In this document: one piece after another, positions 42,196-51,349 of the stretch
Position numbering within the stretch: position 1 is the stretch's first letter
Layout: every line of letters begins with the position of its first letter
Notes under the pieces: model-generated
The model's input: the letters and a program-made list of their open reading frames with translations, nothing else
The model's database searches: none
Told to the model about the DNA's origin: nothing
Program-made: the position numbers and the translations under genes
From: Tateyamaria sp. syn59
GTDB lineage: Bacteria > Pseudomonadota > Alphaproteobacteria > Rhodobacterales > Rhodobacteraceae
Reading direction: 5' to 3'
DNA: 64,000 bases
NCBI RefSeq assembly: GCF_007995245.1
Contig: NZ_VCBA01000006.1
Location: 269,979 to 333,978, forward strand

Positions 42196-42211
42196 TTGAC
42201 GTAATGCGTCA
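42196..42211. promoter_or_regulatory. Shared TTGACGTAWTGC motif upstream of the GNAT-like gene
   Basis: TTGACGTAATGC (42196-42207) matches TTGACGTATTGC at 41181-41192 upstream of the HTH gene in 11 of 12 bases. Here it contains TGACG-TAATG-CGTCA, a perfect 5-bp dyad. It is 30 and 34 bases from the two start codons. Confidence 0.5.
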
Positions 42212-42225
42212 GAGGAGAGATAGTT

Positions 42226-42942
42226 ATGACCATTCAGTTCCCCGGCAATGCGGCGCCATTTATCGCGACCAGCCGCAATATTTTGGTATCTCAGGGGATT
42301 ACTCTGACCATCGGCACGGACTTTGAAGAGTATCGCGATATCGTTGCCGAAGAACGCCCCATGCAGAAGCTGGGCGCACCCTTTGATCCCGACATGCACG
42401 GCCTGAACAAGTCCAATGCGTTCTGGCTGATCGGCCGCAGTGAGGATGGCGAGTTGATCCACACGCAGGCCGCCAAACGCGTGCGTTTGTCGGCGCGCCC
42501 CCTGAGCGGCTACCTGCTGCGGCAGTTTCGGGCGTTTCCGCCGCCGCTGAAAGGCGTTGATCTGGTCCGTTCACGCTTTCGCGCGACGCCTGGCACCCAC
42601 AAGATCAATGGCATGGCCGCGTATCACGGCGAGTTCTGGGTCGCGCCGGAGCGCGGGAAGTATCGCGGCGTGGGACTGGCGCCCGTACTCGGGCGTACGG
42701 GTATGCTCGAGATGATGCAACGCTGGGATCCAGACTGGATCTACGGGTTTATTCTCAACGTGGTGGCGTACAAGGGGTTCGCAGCCCGGATCGGATACCT
42801 GCACCTGGAGCCGAGTGTGCTGAAATGGGTGGTCGAGGGGCGCGATGCCCCGATCGACACGTTCCTTGCGTATAACAGCCGTGAGGATCTGGAGTATCTT
42901 CTGGATATTCCGCTGTCGGATGTGGTGCCCGAGGCCGCATAA
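42226..42942 (+). CDS. GNAT-like protein, function unknown
   Basis: This 238-residue protein shows features of the N-acyltransferase superfamily. FDPDMHGLNKSNAFWLIGRSEDGELI resembles the early strands, and ERGKYRGVGLAPVLGRTGMLEMM resembles the acyl-CoA-binding loop (R-G-x-G-L-a). The following WIYGFILNVVAYKGFAARIGYLHLEP would be the last strands. The layout also recalls LuxI-type synthases, but their conserved residues are not clear, so I do not call it one. It has AGAGGAGAG upstream and is 87 bases after the HTH gene, with a shared motif. Confidence 0.65.
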   Translation: MTIQFPGNAAPFIATSRNILVSQGITLTIGTDFEEYRDIVAEERPMQKLGAPFDPDMHGLNKSNAFWLIGRSEDGELIHTQAAKRVRLSARPLSGYLLRQFRAFPPPLKGVDLVRSRFRATPGTHKINGMAAYHGEFWVAPERGKYRGVGLAPVLGRTGMLEMMQRWDPDWIYGFILNVVAYKGFAARIGYLHLEPSVLKWVVEGRDAPIDTFLAYNSREDLEYLLDIPLSDVVPEAA

Positions 42943-42958
42943 GGCCCCGGGATCGTCC

Positions 42959-44557
42959 TTAGCTGATCGCAGCGGCTTTTACGTCGTCGTCGATGTAGGG
43001 CAAATATTGCTCGAAATTGTTCGAGAACATCTCGACCAGCTTGGCGGCCTGCGCGTCATATGCGGCGGCATCGTCCCATGTGCGCCGCGGATCGAGCAGG
43101 ATATCGGCGACGCCCGGCACGGAGACAGGCACATCAAAGCCAAAGTTGGGATCCTTGCGGAATTCACCCTTGGCCAGTGTTCCGTCCAGACCCGCGGTTA
43201 ACAGCGCGCGCGTCGCGCGAATCGGCATGCGGCTGCCTGTGCCATATGCGCCGCCGGTCCAGCCGGTGTTCACCAGCCAGCAGGTCGCGCCGTGCTTGGC
43301 GATCTTTTCCTGCAGGAGCTTGCCGTACGTCTCGGGCCGACGCGGCATGAACGGTGCGCCGAAGCAGGTCGAGAATGTGGGCTCAGGCTCGGTCACGCCA
43401 CGCTCTGTTCCGGCCACCTTAGACGTGAAGCCGGAAAGGAAGTGGTACATGGCCTGCGCAGGTGTGAGCCGAGCGATGGGGGGCAGGACACCAAAGGCGT
43501 CGCAGGTCAGCATGATGATGTTCTTGGGGTGCCCGCCAAGCGCCGAGGACGACGCGTTTGAGATATAGTGCAGCGGGTAAGCGCAGCGCATGTTGGCCGT
43601 CAGGCTGTCATCTTCGAAGTCGAGCTCTTTGGTTTCGGGATCGAACACCATATTCTCGATCACCGTGCCGAATTTTTCGGTTGTGGCGTAGATTTCCGGC
43701 TCGGCCTCTTCGCTCAGGTTGATTGTTTTGGCATAGCAGCCGCCTTCGAAGTTGAAGGTGCCGCGGCCGGACCAGCCATGCTCGTCATCGCCGATCAATA
43801 CGCGGCCGGGATCTGCGGAAAGCGTTGTCTTGCCTGTGCCCGACAGGCCGAAGAAGATCGCGGTGTCGACCGGGTTGCCCTGCGCATGGTTGGCCGAGCA
43901 ATGCATCGGCATCACGCCTTTTTCGGGCAAGAGATAGTTGAGCAGGGTGAATACAGATTTCTTGTTCTCACCTGCGTATTCCGTACCGCCGATCAGGATC
44001 AGCTTGCGGTCGAAGTTCATGGCGATGACAGTTTCGGAGCGGCAGTTGTGGCGTTCCGGGTTTGCCTGGAAGGACGGGCAGTTAACCACGGTGAAATCCG
44101 CGATGAAGTCCTGCAGGTCGTCCGCATCCGGGCGGCGCAGCATGTGGCGGATAAAGAGGCCATGCCAAGCCAGTTCGGTCACCATGCGGACATTGATGGA
44201 ATAGCTGGGATCGGCGCCGCCGGTCAGGTCCTGAACGAAGTATTCGCGGCCCTTCATATGCTCCAGCATGTCTTCGTAAAGCGCGTCGAAACCTTCCGGC
44301 GACATGGCGGCGTTATTGTCCCACCAGATTGTGTCGGCGACGCTGTTGGTTTTGACCACGTGCTTGTCCTTGGGCGAACGCCCGGTGAACTTGCCGGTGG
44401 TGACAAGAAAGGTGCCGCCTTTGCCGAGCGTGCCTTCCTTGCGTTCGAGCGCGCGCTCGATCAAGGCGGGTTCGATCAGGTTGTAATAGACATCGCCCAG
44501 CCCAGTGATCCCTTGATCTTCGAGGCGGAACTGCGGGTTTACCCGTCCAAATGTCAT
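42959..44557 (-). CDS. pckA: Phosphoenolpyruvate carboxykinase (ATP)
   Basis: This encodes 532 residues that convert oxaloacetate and ATP to PEP at the start of gluconeogenesis. Active-site features are the oxaloacetate-binding region [11 protein letters not shown], the kinase-1a loop [18 protein letters not shown], the metal-binding [25 protein letters not shown] and [12 protein letters not shown]. Length is normal. It is divergent from chvI, the conserved pckA-chvIG arrangement of alphaproteobacteria, in which ChvI can control pckA. Confidence 0.96.
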   Translation of the reverse strand: MTFGRVNPQFRLEDQGITGLGDVYYNLIEPALIERALERKEGTLGKGGTFLVTTGKFTGRSPKDKHVVKTNSVADTIWWDNNAAMSPEGFDALYEDMLEHMKGREYFVQDLTGGADPSYSINVRMVTELAWHGLFIRHMLRRPDADDLQDFIADFTVVNCPSFQANPERHNCRSETVIAMNFDRKLILIGGTEYAGENKKSVFTLLNYLLPEKGVMPMHCSANHAQGNPVDTAIFFGLSGTGKTTLSADPGRVLIGDDEHGWSGRGTFNFEGGCYAKTINLSEEAEPEIYATTEKFGTVIENMVFDPETKELDFEDDSLTANMRCAYPLHYISNASSSALGGHPKNIIMLTCDAFGVLPPIARLTPAQAMYHFLSGFTSKVAGTERGVTEPEPTFSTCFGAPFMPRRPETYGKLLQEKIAKHGATCWLVNTGWTGGAYGTGSRMPIRATRALLTAGLDGTLAKGEFRKDPNFGFDVPVSVPGVADILLDPRRTWDDAAAYDAQAAKLVEMFSNNFEQYLPYIDDDVKAAAIS

Positions 44558-44904
44558 ATGAACTCTCCTGATGCCGACATGCGGCGTTGTTGGTCAGAGG
44601 ATGGCCCAAAGGCCATTAAGCGACGTCACATCGCTGTATTCCGGCGTCATAACACGCGGATTCACAAGGTGAATAGGGCCGCGAACAAGGTTAGCGCCAT
44701 CATGGCGACCGGTTGCGCAAACAGTGTTTCAGTGGTGTGCACTCAAAGCGGGAATGTGAGGTAATTTAGCCATTCCTAACCACTTTCTGGCCACTCTACC
44801 GCGGGTTTCATCCCCTGATTCGCACTTATTGATTGATTCGAAAGGCCAAAACCGAGACAATGCCTGAAAAATCAAGAAAAACGAGCAGTATAAGGAAACA
44901 GGCA
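44558..44904. other. pckA-chvI divergent intergenic region
   Basis: These 347 bases hold the promoters of both genes. A small hairpin (ATGGCC-CAAA-GGCCAT, 44601-44616) lies in the pckA leader. I see no gene and no unmistakable ChvI site. Confidence 0.5.
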
Positions 44905-45606
44905 ATGTCTAAAATTGCATTGGTGGACGACGACAGGAATATCCTGACGTCCGTGTCCATGACGCTCGAGGCTGAAGGGTTCGAGGTCGAAACATATAAC
45001 GACGGTCAGGCTGCGCTGGACGCTTTTAACAAGCGTCTGCCGGACATGGCCGTGCTGGATATCAAGATGCCACGCATGGACGGCATGGATCTGCTGCAGC
45101 GCCTGCGGCAGAAGACGACGATGCCCGTGATCTTCCTCACCTCCAAGGATGATGAGATTGACGAGGTGCTGGGCCTGCGCATGGGCGCGGATGACTACGT
45201 CAAAAAGCCGTTTTCCCAGCGCCTGTTGGTCGAACGCATCCGCGCCTTGCTGCGCCGTCAGGATGCGGTCGCTGGTGACGTGGTCGGCGATACCGAAGAA
45301 ACCAAGGTGATGGAACGTGGTGATCTGCGGATGGATCCGCTGCGTCATGCCGTCAGTTGGAAGGGCAAGGACGTGTCGCTGACGGTGACGGAATTCCTGC
45401 TGTTGCAGGCCTTGGCGCAACGCCCCGGTTTCGTGAAGTCCCGCGATCAGTTGATGGACGTTGCCTATGACGATCAGGTCTATGTCGACGACCGCACCAT
45501 CGACAGTCATATCAAGCGTTTGCGCAAGAAGATGCGCAGCGCCGACAATGAATTCTCGGCGATTGAGACGCTGTATGGCATCGGCTATCGTTATAACGAA
45601 GAATAA
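44905..45606 (+). CDS. chvI: Response regulator ChvI
   Basis: This 233-residue OmpR-type regulator has an N-terminal receiver with acidic pair DDD (8-10), phosphoacceptor Asp52 ([11 protein letters not shown]), Thr and Lys in FLTSKDD and VKKPF, and a C-terminal winged helix (about 135-230, [16 protein letters not shown]). It pairs with the kinase encoded 45 bases downstream. ATG 44905 starts the receiver; upstream in-frame starts add a basic unrelated segment. ChvGI systems respond to acid and cell-envelope stress and control central carbon genes. Confidence 0.95.
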   Translation: MSKIALVDDDRNILTSVSMTLEAEGFEVETYNDGQAALDAFNKRLPDMAVLDIKMPRMDGMDLLQRLRQKTTMPVIFLTSKDDEIDEVLGLRMGADDYVKKPFSQRLLVERIRALLRRQDAVAGDVVGDTEETKVMERGDLRMDPLRHAVSWKGKDVSLTVTEFLLLQALAQRPGFVKSRDQLMDVAYDDQVYVDDRTIDSHIKRLRKKMRSADNEFSAIETLYGIGYRYNEE

Positions 45607-45651
45607 CAAGGCGTAGCGCGCCCAGAACGGGCGCAGGCCGAGAGGACAGCA

Positions 45652-47352
45652 GTGCGAGACACAAGCACACCTCCTTCCCGCGACGGTGATATCGTTCTTG
45701 GGGAAGACTGGGTCGCACCGGAGACATCCGCCGCGACGGAGTTGCGCGACGGGCGTGCGCGGCGCGGCCTGATGTCGTTGCGCGCCTCACCGCTGGCGCG
45801 CAAGATTATCACGTTCAACCTGATCGCGTTGAACGTGCTGGTCGCTGGTATCCTGTACCTGAACTCGACCCGCGAGAGCCTCGCGGTGCAGCGCCTGTCT
45901 GCGCTGGTTGCGCAGGCCGAGTTGGTCGCCGACGTGATTGAGGCGCAATTGCCATCCGGCGTGCCGGTGAGCCTTGCCACCGGTGACGGTGCGAATGTGC
46001 CGGAAACCCTTGCAGCGCTTGACCTTCGTGCGGGTCACGAGGTGTATGTCTTTGACCCGGCCGAGGTGCTTGTCGCGCAAAGCGAAGGCATGCTGGCGCC
46101 ACTGCCACATCAGGTCAATGAAACGGAGAACATGGCCGTTCTGACCGATGGACTTGGGTGGCTGTGGCATCAGATCTCCCGTCCGTTTTCGGGTGCGGAG
46201 GTGGAACTCCCCGCACCCATCGAAGAGCAATTGCGGCCACTTGTGGCGCGCAGCCTTGCCGGAGACACTCAGATCAGCGAGAGCCTCGCCGTTGCAGGTG
46301 GCGCGATGTTCAGTGTCGTGACGCCGATCCAGCATGACGGCGCGGCCGTGGGCGTGATCGCGTTGACCAGCGCCTCAGGCGAAATTGATGCACTCGTGCG
46401 CGGAGAGCGTGAACGAGTGCTGCAGATGTTTGTTATCGCGACCCTTGTGTCTATCGGTCTGAGCCTGGTTCTGGCATCCACGATTGCAAACCCGCTGGCC
46501 GACCTTGCTGCGGCGGCAGAGCTTGGCCGGGACAAGAATGCGCGCAAGGTGAACCCGGGGCGCATCCGGATCCCCGACCTGACAGCTCGCCCGGATGAGA
46601 TTGGCCGCCTGTCGGGCGCTTTGCGGGGGATGATCGCGGCCCTCTACAATCGGATCGATGGGAACGAGCAGTTCGCGGCTGACGTGGCCCATGAGATTAA
46701 GAACCCGCTCGCCTCTTTACGGTCTGCCGTGGGCACGTTGCGGATGATCAAGCGGGAAGATCAACGCGAGAAACTGCTCGACGTGATCGACCACGATGTG
46801 CGGCGCCTTGACCGTTTGGTCAGCGATATCTCGAATGCGTCCCGCCTGGACAGCGAGCTGGTCAAGGAAGAGGAAGAGCCATTCAACCTGTTGCAAATGC
46901 TCGGAAATCTGAGCCAGTACCTGGGTGAAGATGCGCGCGGCAAGGGGATCGAATTCATCACAGATCTGCCGGCGCACCCGATTGAAGTGCAAGGCTTGGA
47001 GGCACGGCTGGCGCAGGTGTTCGTCAACCTGATCACCAATGCCATCTCGTTCTGCGAAGACGGCGACGCGATCCGGGTCTGGGCCCGCAAGCGCGAAAAT
47101 CGTGTGCTGGTGGTGGTGGAGGATACCGGGCCAGGCATCCCCGATCAGGCGCTGACCAAGATCTTCAAACGCTTTTATTCGCAGCGCCCAGAAGAGCATT
47201 TCGGTAACAATTCCGGCCTCGGCCTCGCCATTTCCAAGCAGATCGTCGAGGCACATGGCGGTGTGATCTGGGCCGAGAACATCCGCCCCACGGATGCTGA
47301 CATCACGTCGGAACCCTTGGGTGCACGCTTTGTCGTTGGTTTGCCGGTCTAA
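45652..47352 (+). CDS. chvG: Sensor histidine kinase ChvG
   Basis: This 566-residue membrane kinase starts with GTG 45652 (GAGAGGAC upstream). Two membrane spans (about 49-68 and 262-285) enclose a periplasmic sensor domain. A HAMP segment follows, then the dimerisation box FAADVAHEIKNPLASLRSAVGTL with the phosphoaccepting His, and the ATPase part with NLITNAISFCEDGD, VVVEDTGPGIP and GLGLAISKQIVEAHGG. The cytoplasmic N-terminal extension of about 45 residues is typical of ChvG. Upstream is chvI, downstream hprK. Confidence 0.95.
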   Translation: MRDTSTPPSRDGDIVLGEDWVAPETSAATELRDGRARRGLMSLRASPLARKIITFNLIALNVLVAGILYLNSTRESLAVQRLSALVAQAELVADVIEAQLPSGVPVSLATGDGANVPETLAALDLRAGHEVYVFDPAEVLVAQSEGMLAPLPHQVNETENMAVLTDGLGWLWHQISRPFSGAEVELPAPIEEQLRPLVARSLAGDTQISESLAVAGGAMFSVVTPIQHDGAAVGVIALTSASGEIDALVRGERERVLQMFVIATLVSIGLSLVLASTIANPLADLAAAAELGRDKNARKVNPGRIRIPDLTARPDEIGRLSGALRGMIAALYNRIDGNEQFAADVAHEIKNPLASLRSAVGTLRMIKREDQREKLLDVIDHDVRRLDRLVSDISNASRLDSELVKEEEEPFNLLQMLGNLSQYLGEDARGKGIEFITDLPAHPIEVQGLEARLAQVFVNLITNAISFCEDGDAIRVWARKRENRVLVVVEDTGPGIPDQALTKIFKRFYSQRPEEHFGNNSGLGLAISKQIVEAHGGVIWAENIRPTDADITSEPLGARFVVGLPV

Positions 47353-47358
47353 CACCCG

Positions 47359-47784
47359 ATGACGGAGACCTTGCGCCTGCACGCAAGCGCCGTGGCCGTG
47401 GACGGGCGCGGTGTCCTGATCCGCGGTGCGTCGGGCAGCGGAAAGTCGAGCCTTGCGCTCCAGCTAATCGGACTGGGCGCCACGCTGATCGCCGATGATC
47501 AGACCGAGTTGAACCTCGGAGCCAGCGGCATTTTGCTGTCCGCGCCCGCAACGATCCGAGGGCAGATCGAAGCACGGGGCGTCGGCATTCTGCGTGCCGA
47601 GACTGTGACAGCCCCGCTGCACCTTGTGGTGGACCTTGATGTGGTCGAGACGAAGCGCTTGCCCGAGCTTCATCAAACGCTCATTCTCGGCCAATCATGT
47701 CCGTGTATTCACAAAGTGGACACTCCGGCTTGGCCCTTCGCCGTGTTGCAATACGTGAAAGGCGGACGCAGCGACCAGGATTGA
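47359..47784 (+). CDS. hprK: HPr kinase/phosphorylase (short alphaproteobacterial form)
   Basis: This 141-residue protein corresponds to the C-terminal catalytic domain of HprK only; the N-terminal domain of Gram-positive enzymes is absent, as usual in alphaproteobacteria. The P-loop is GASGSGKS (23-30), IADDQTEL follows, and IEARGVGIL is the HprK signature. It should phosphorylate Ser46 of the HPr encoded at 49069. It begins 6 bases after chvG, linking the two systems. Confidence 0.94.
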   Translation: MTETLRLHASAVAVDGRGVLIRGASGSGKSSLALQLIGLGATLIADDQTELNLGASGILLSAPATIRGQIEARGVGILRAETVTAPLHLVVDLDVVETKRLPELHQTLILGQSCPCIHKVDTPAWPFAVLQYVKGGRSDQD

Positions 47785-47792
47785 GAGCCCAG

Positions 47793-48674
47793 ATGACCGC
47801 CGCCCGCCGCCTTGTACTTGTCACCGGCCCATCAGGCGCGGGGCGTTCCAGTGCGATCCGGGTGCTGGAGGATCTGGGATACGAGGCGATCGACAATATG
47901 CCGATGCGTCTGATCCGTGCGCTCCTGGATGCGCCACATCGCGAGGCACCGGTGGCCTTGGGCCTAGACCCGCGCAACCGGGATTTTTCGGCAACGGCCA
48001 TCAATGATGCCTTGGGCCAAATTGCAGCGGTGCCGGGTGTGATGCCTGAACTTCTATATCTCGACTGCCGGACCGATATATTGCTCAATCGGTTTTCCGA
48101 AACGCGGCGCCGCCACCCGTTGGCGGAAGCGGACCGGGTCGAGGCGGGGATCCTGCGGGAAAAAGACCTGCTGGCGCCAGTGCGGGCGCGTGCCGACGTC
48201 CTGATTGATACGAGTGATCTGAACGTGCATCAGCTTCGGGCCGAGGTGGAACACTGGTTTTCCCCAGGCGAGCAAAGCCAGCTGGCCGTGTCGGTGCAAA
48301 GTTTCAGCTACAAGCGCGGGCTGCCGCGATCTGTCGACATGGTTTTGGATTGCCGCTTTCTTAAAAATCCGTATTGGGAGCCGGGTCTGCGCCAAAAGAC
48401 CGGGCTGGATGAGGCGGTCAAAACCCACATCTATTCCGATCCGCGTGCGCAAGAGTTCGAAACACGTTTGCGTGATTTGCTGCTGTGGCAGTTGCCTGCG
48501 GTGCTGGACGAGGGGAAATCTCACCTGTCGGTTGCATTCGGTTGCACTGGCGGCCAACACAGGTCGGTTGCCATGGCGGAAACCGTCGCGGCAGCCCTTG
48601 CAGAGGCTGGCTGGCAAGTGTCTATTCGGCATCGGGAACTGGATCGCCGCAAACGCGAAGAGGCATCAGCTTGA
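47793..48674 (+). CDS. rapZ: RNase adapter protein RapZ family (P-loop NTPase)
   Basis: This encodes 293 residues. The N-terminal P-loop is GPSGAGRSS, where Arg replaces the Walker A Lys. YEAIDNMPMRL and the C-terminal SVQSFSYKRGLP, DCRFLKNPYW and VAFGCTGGQHRSVAMAE are RapZ/YvcJ hallmarks. In enterobacteria RapZ senses glucosamine-6-phosphate and guides RNase E to a small RNA; the role in this group is not settled. It lies between hprK and the EIIA gene and its TGA overlaps the next start. Confidence 0.94.
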   Translation: MTAARRLVLVTGPSGAGRSSAIRVLEDLGYEAIDNMPMRLIRALLDAPHREAPVALGLDPRNRDFSATAINDALGQIAAVPGVMPELLYLDCRTDILLNRFSETRRRHPLAEADRVEAGILREKDLLAPVRARADVLIDTSDLNVHQLRAEVEHWFSPGEQSQLAVSVQSFSYKRGLPRSVDMVLDCRFLKNPYWEPGLRQKTGLDEAVKTHIYSDPRAQEFETRLRDLLLWQLPAVLDEGKSHLSVAFGCTGGQHRSVAMAETVAAALAEAGWQVSIRHRELDRRKREEASA

Positions 48675-49066
48675 TCGGGATCGTGATTGTCGCACATGGC
48701 GGGCTCGCGGGGGAATACCTACGCGCCATTGAGCATGTCGTGGGGGCACAGCCGGGTGTCCGTGCCATCGCCATCGAAGCGGATCACGACCGCAAGGCCA
48801 AGGAGACAGAGATTTGCGCCGCCGCTGACGACGTGGACACAGGCGAAGGCGTGGTGGTGGTGACCGACCTTTTCGGCGGTTCCCCGTCCAACCTCAGCCT
48901 CTTGGCTTGCAAGCCCCAGAACCGGCGGATACTTTACGGCGCTAACCTGCCCATGCTGATCAAGTTGGCCAAGAGCCGTAAGCTGCATGTGTCGGACGCG
49001 GTGCAGGCCGCACTGAGCGCAGGCAAGAAATATATCGATAGCCAGAATGTAGGCGCAGATACCTGA
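48671..49066 (+). CDS. PTS mannose-family EIIA protein
   Basis: This encodes 131 residues starting at TTG 48671, which overlaps the rapZ stop (TTGA). MIGIVIVAHGGLAGEYL carries the phospho-accepting His9. VVVVTDLFGGSPSNLSLL is the second EIIA-Man motif. No EIIB, EIIC or EIID gene is adjacent, so it is a regulatory rather than sugar-transporting EIIA, receiving phosphate from HPr as in other alphaproteobacteria. Confidence 0.92.
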   Translation: MIGIVIVAHGGLAGEYLRAIEHVVGAQPGVRAIAIEADHDRKAKETEICAAADDVDTGEGVVVVTDLFGGSPSNLSLLACKPQNRRILYGANLPMLIKLAKSRKLHVSDAVQAALSAGKKYIDSQNVGADT

Positions 49067-49068
49067 CT

Positions 49069-49338
49069 ATGTCCCAACGCAGACTTGAAATCGTGAACAT
49101 CAAGGGATTGCACGCGCGTGCGTCCGCCAAACTGGTCGAAGTGGTCGAGGCCTTCGATGCCCGCGCGACCGTCAGCCAAGATGGTATGTCTGCATCAGGC
49201 GACAGTATTATGGGACTTTTAATGTTGGCAGCACCAATCGGAAGTTTTATTGACGTTGAAACTTCGGGCCCTGATGCCGAGCCCTTGGCAGATGCGCTCA
49301 GCGCGTTGGTGGCCGACAAGTTCGGGGAAGAGGCCTGA
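49069..49338 (+). CDS. ptsH: HPr phosphocarrier protein
   Basis: This 89-residue protein has the EI-dependent phosphorylation site His15 (NIKGLHARASAK) and the HprK-dependent regulatory Ser46 (GDSIMGLLML). The residue after HAR is Ala rather than the usual Pro. It begins 2 bases after the EIIA stop. No ptsI is present in the window, so EI must be encoded elsewhere. It completes the hprK-rapZ-EIIA-HPr phosphorelay set. Confidence 0.95.
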   Translation: MSQRRLEIVNIKGLHARASAKLVEVVEAFDARATVSQDGMSASGDSIMGLLMLAAPIGSFIDVETSGPDAEPLADALSALVADKFGEEA

Positions 49339-49353
49339 GCCAATCGGGCCAGT

Positions 49354-50271
49354 ATGGTCCACTCGTCGATAGAAGGTGACGATCGCTTGGTCGATAGCAC
49401 ACATAACATGACGAAGGTCGCAAAGCCCGAGCCGGAGAAGGTGTCGTTCAACACCTATGATCGGCGCAGCTTGTCCTATGCGTCCACCTTTGACGACCCG
49501 TGGAAGGCTTCGTTCATCCGCGTGATGGAAGCATTCACCGGCAAGCTGACCATCCTGCGCCTGATCCGCAAGTTCGAGCGGCAGGGCGCGCCGAGTGGGC
49601 AGGCGTTCTGGCGCGCGTGTCTGGACGTGATGGGCATTGATCTGACCACGCCGCAGGCGCAGTTGAACCGCATTCCCAGGCAAGGGCCGGTGATCGTTGT
49701 GGCGAACCATCCGCACGGGATGGTGGACGGTATGATCTTTGCCGATCTGATTGGCCGGGTTCGGCCCGACTATCGCATTCTGACCCGGTCGCTTTTGACG
49801 GCCATCGACGAGGTGGCGGGCAGCTACATGATCCCCGTGCCCTTTCCTCACGATCCCGATGCGCAACGCAAAGGGGTCGAGATGCGCGCCAAAGCGATGG
49901 CGCATCTGAAGGAGGGTGGCGTTGTGGCGCTGTTCCCGTCAGGCGTCGTCGCTACGTCTCAGACATGGTGGGGCCCTGCGATCGAGGCCGAGTGGAACGT
50001 ATTTACCGCGCAGCTGATCCGCCGTTCTGGCGCAACGGTTGTCCCGATGCGCTTCCCCGGCTCAAACAGCCGCGCCTATCACATCGCTGACAAGGTGTCG
50101 CCGATGTTGCGGCAGGGCTTGCTGCTGCACGAGATTGTGCGGTCCTGCAACAAGCCGCAAGGACCGATCGTCGGCCATCCGCTTGATCCGGAAATCGTGA
50201 CAGGGTTCAAGGATGACCCGCGTGGTTTCATGGCATGGTTGCGGGATCATACGATGGCTCTCAAGGACTGA
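49354..50271 (+). CDS. Lysophospholipid acyltransferase family protein
   Basis: This 305-residue protein has a PlsC-type acyltransferase domain: VIVVANHPHGMVDGMIF (HX4D-like, with His and Asp), VVALFPSGVVATS in the EGTRS-like position, and VVPMRFPGSNSRAYHI. It probably acylates a lysophospholipid or ornithine lipid at the inner membrane. The start is ATG 49354 or ATG 49408; neither has a strong ribosome binding site. It follows ptsH by 15 bases and may share its transcript. Tandem hairpins follow. Confidence 0.85.
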   Translation: MVHSSIEGDDRLVDSTHNMTKVAKPEPEKVSFNTYDRRSLSYASTFDDPWKASFIRVMEAFTGKLTILRLIRKFERQGAPSGQAFWRACLDVMGIDLTTPQAQLNRIPRQGPVIVVANHPHGMVDGMIFADLIGRVRPDYRILTRSLLTAIDEVAGSYMIPVPFPHDPDAQRKGVEMRAKAMAHLKEGGVVALFPSGVVATSQTWWGPAIEAEWNVFTAQLIRRSGATVVPMRFPGSNSRAYHIADKVSPMLRQGLLLHEIVRSCNKPQGPIVGHPLDPEIVTGFKDDPRGFMAWLRDHTMALKD

Positions 50272-50278
50272 GCCGCGC

Positions 50279-50297
50279 GGAATTTTGCAAAAATTCC
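50279..50297. terminator. Hairpin between acyltransferase and hbd genes (proximal)
   Basis: GGAATTTT / AAAATTCC with a 3-nt loop directly follows the acyltransferase stop. With its T and A runs it could work in both directions. Confidence 0.55.
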
Positions 50298-50301
50298 GGT
50301 C

Positions 50302-50322
50302 CGTTTTCTGGGTCAGAAAACG
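50302..50322. terminator. Hairpin between acyltransferase and hbd genes (distal)
   Basis: CGTTTTCTG / CAGAAAACG, 9-bp perfect arms with a 3-nt loop, abuts the hbd stop codon. It is the second of two tandem hairpins separating convergent genes. Confidence 0.55.
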
Positions 50323-51198
50323 CTACCGCGTCGGTACGGGCGTTTCGCCTCGGTAATCGTAGAACCCGCGTTGTGACTTGCGCCCCAGCCACCCGGCTTC
50401 GACATACTTGGTGAGCAGCGGACATGGGCGGTACTTGGTGTCAGCCAACCCGTCATGCAGCACGTTCATGATGGCAAGGCAGGTGTCGAGCCCAATGAAG
50501 TCGGCGAGTTCTAGCGGGCCCATCGGATGGTTGGCGCCCAGCCGCATGGACGAGTCGATGGATTTAACCGACCCGACCCCTTCGTAGAGCGTGTAGACAG
50601 CCTCGTTGATCATCGGCATCAGGATGCGGTTCACGATAAAGGCTGGGAAGTCTTCGGCCGTGGCAGCCGTCTTGCCCAGCTTTTCGACGACGGTTGCGCA
50701 GGCTTCAAAGGTTTCAGTATCGGTTGCGATGCCGCGGATCAGCTCGACCAGCTGCATCACCGGCACGGGGTTCATGAAGTGGAAGCCCATGAATTTTTCG
50801 GGCCGGTCCGTGCGGCTGGCCAGGCGCGTGATCGAGATGGACGACGTGTTCGATGTCAGGATCGTGTGCGGCTGCAAATGCGGCACAAGATCTTCGAATA
50901 TCGCCTGCTTGATTGTTTCCCGCTCTGTCGCGGCTTCGATCACCAGGTCTGTCTGGCCCAGATCGGGAAGAGTTTGCGTTGTCTGGATGCGGGACAGGGC
51001 CGCGGATTTGTCACCGGCGCTGATCTTGTCGCGGCTGACCTGGCGTTCGAGATTGCGGTCAATTGTAGCTATTGCACCGGCCAAGGCGTCACCGGAAATG
51101 TCATTCAGCATGACATCGTAGCCCGCCAGTGACATCACATGTGCGATGCCATTGCCCATTTGCCCCGCACCCACAATCCCGACCGTCTTGATGTCCAT
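50323..51198 (-). CDS. hbd: 3-hydroxybutyryl-CoA dehydrogenase
   Basis: This 291-residue enzyme has an N-terminal NAD(P) Rossmann domain (VGIVGAGQMGNGIAHVMSLAGYDV), the catalytic His region FMGFHFMNPVPVMQLVELI with LTSNTSSISIT, and the C-terminal dimer domain with MRLGANHPMGPLELADFIGLD. It interconverts acetoacetyl-CoA and 3-hydroxybutyryl-CoA, feeding butyrate, PHB or ethylmalonyl-CoA metabolism together with mcd. ATG 51198 starts the Rossmann fold; ATG 51228 adds ten residues. Confidence 0.93.
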   Translation of the reverse strand: MDIKTVGIVGAGQMGNGIAHVMSLAGYDVMLNDISGDALAGAIATIDRNLERQVSRDKISAGDKSAALSRIQTTQTLPDLGQTDLVIEAATERETIKQAIFEDLVPHLQPHTILTSNTSSISITRLASRTDRPEKFMGFHFMNPVPVMQLVELIRGIATDTETFEACATVVEKLGKTAATAEDFPAFIVNRILMPMINEAVYTLYEGVGSVKSIDSSMRLGANHPMGPLELADFIGLDTCLAIMNVLHDGLADTKYRPCPLLTKYVEAGWLGRKSQRGFYDYRGETPVPTR

Positions 51199-51349
51199 CG
51201 CCGCCCTCGTGTCCAGTCGCTGCACCATAGGGTCAGCCGCGTACCGGGGGCAAGGGGATGCAATGCCTCAATAACGCCCAAATTCATTAGGGCTTCGTCA
51301 ACCTGCCGCTGCGATGATGATGTCGGGAAAAATAGTGAGAGTGGGTCTC

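Noticed and set aside
42226..42942. Gene considered as a luxI-type synthase
   Set aside because: The GNAT-like core is suggestive, but the conserved Arg/Phe/Trp and Asp/Arg set of LuxI proteins could not be placed with confidence.
44601..44616. Small hairpin in the pckA leader
   Set aside because: Only a 6-bp stem; no evidence that it is an attenuator.
43568..44764. Rightward frame of 398 residues opposite pckA
   Set aside because: Antisense shadow of a conserved enzyme.
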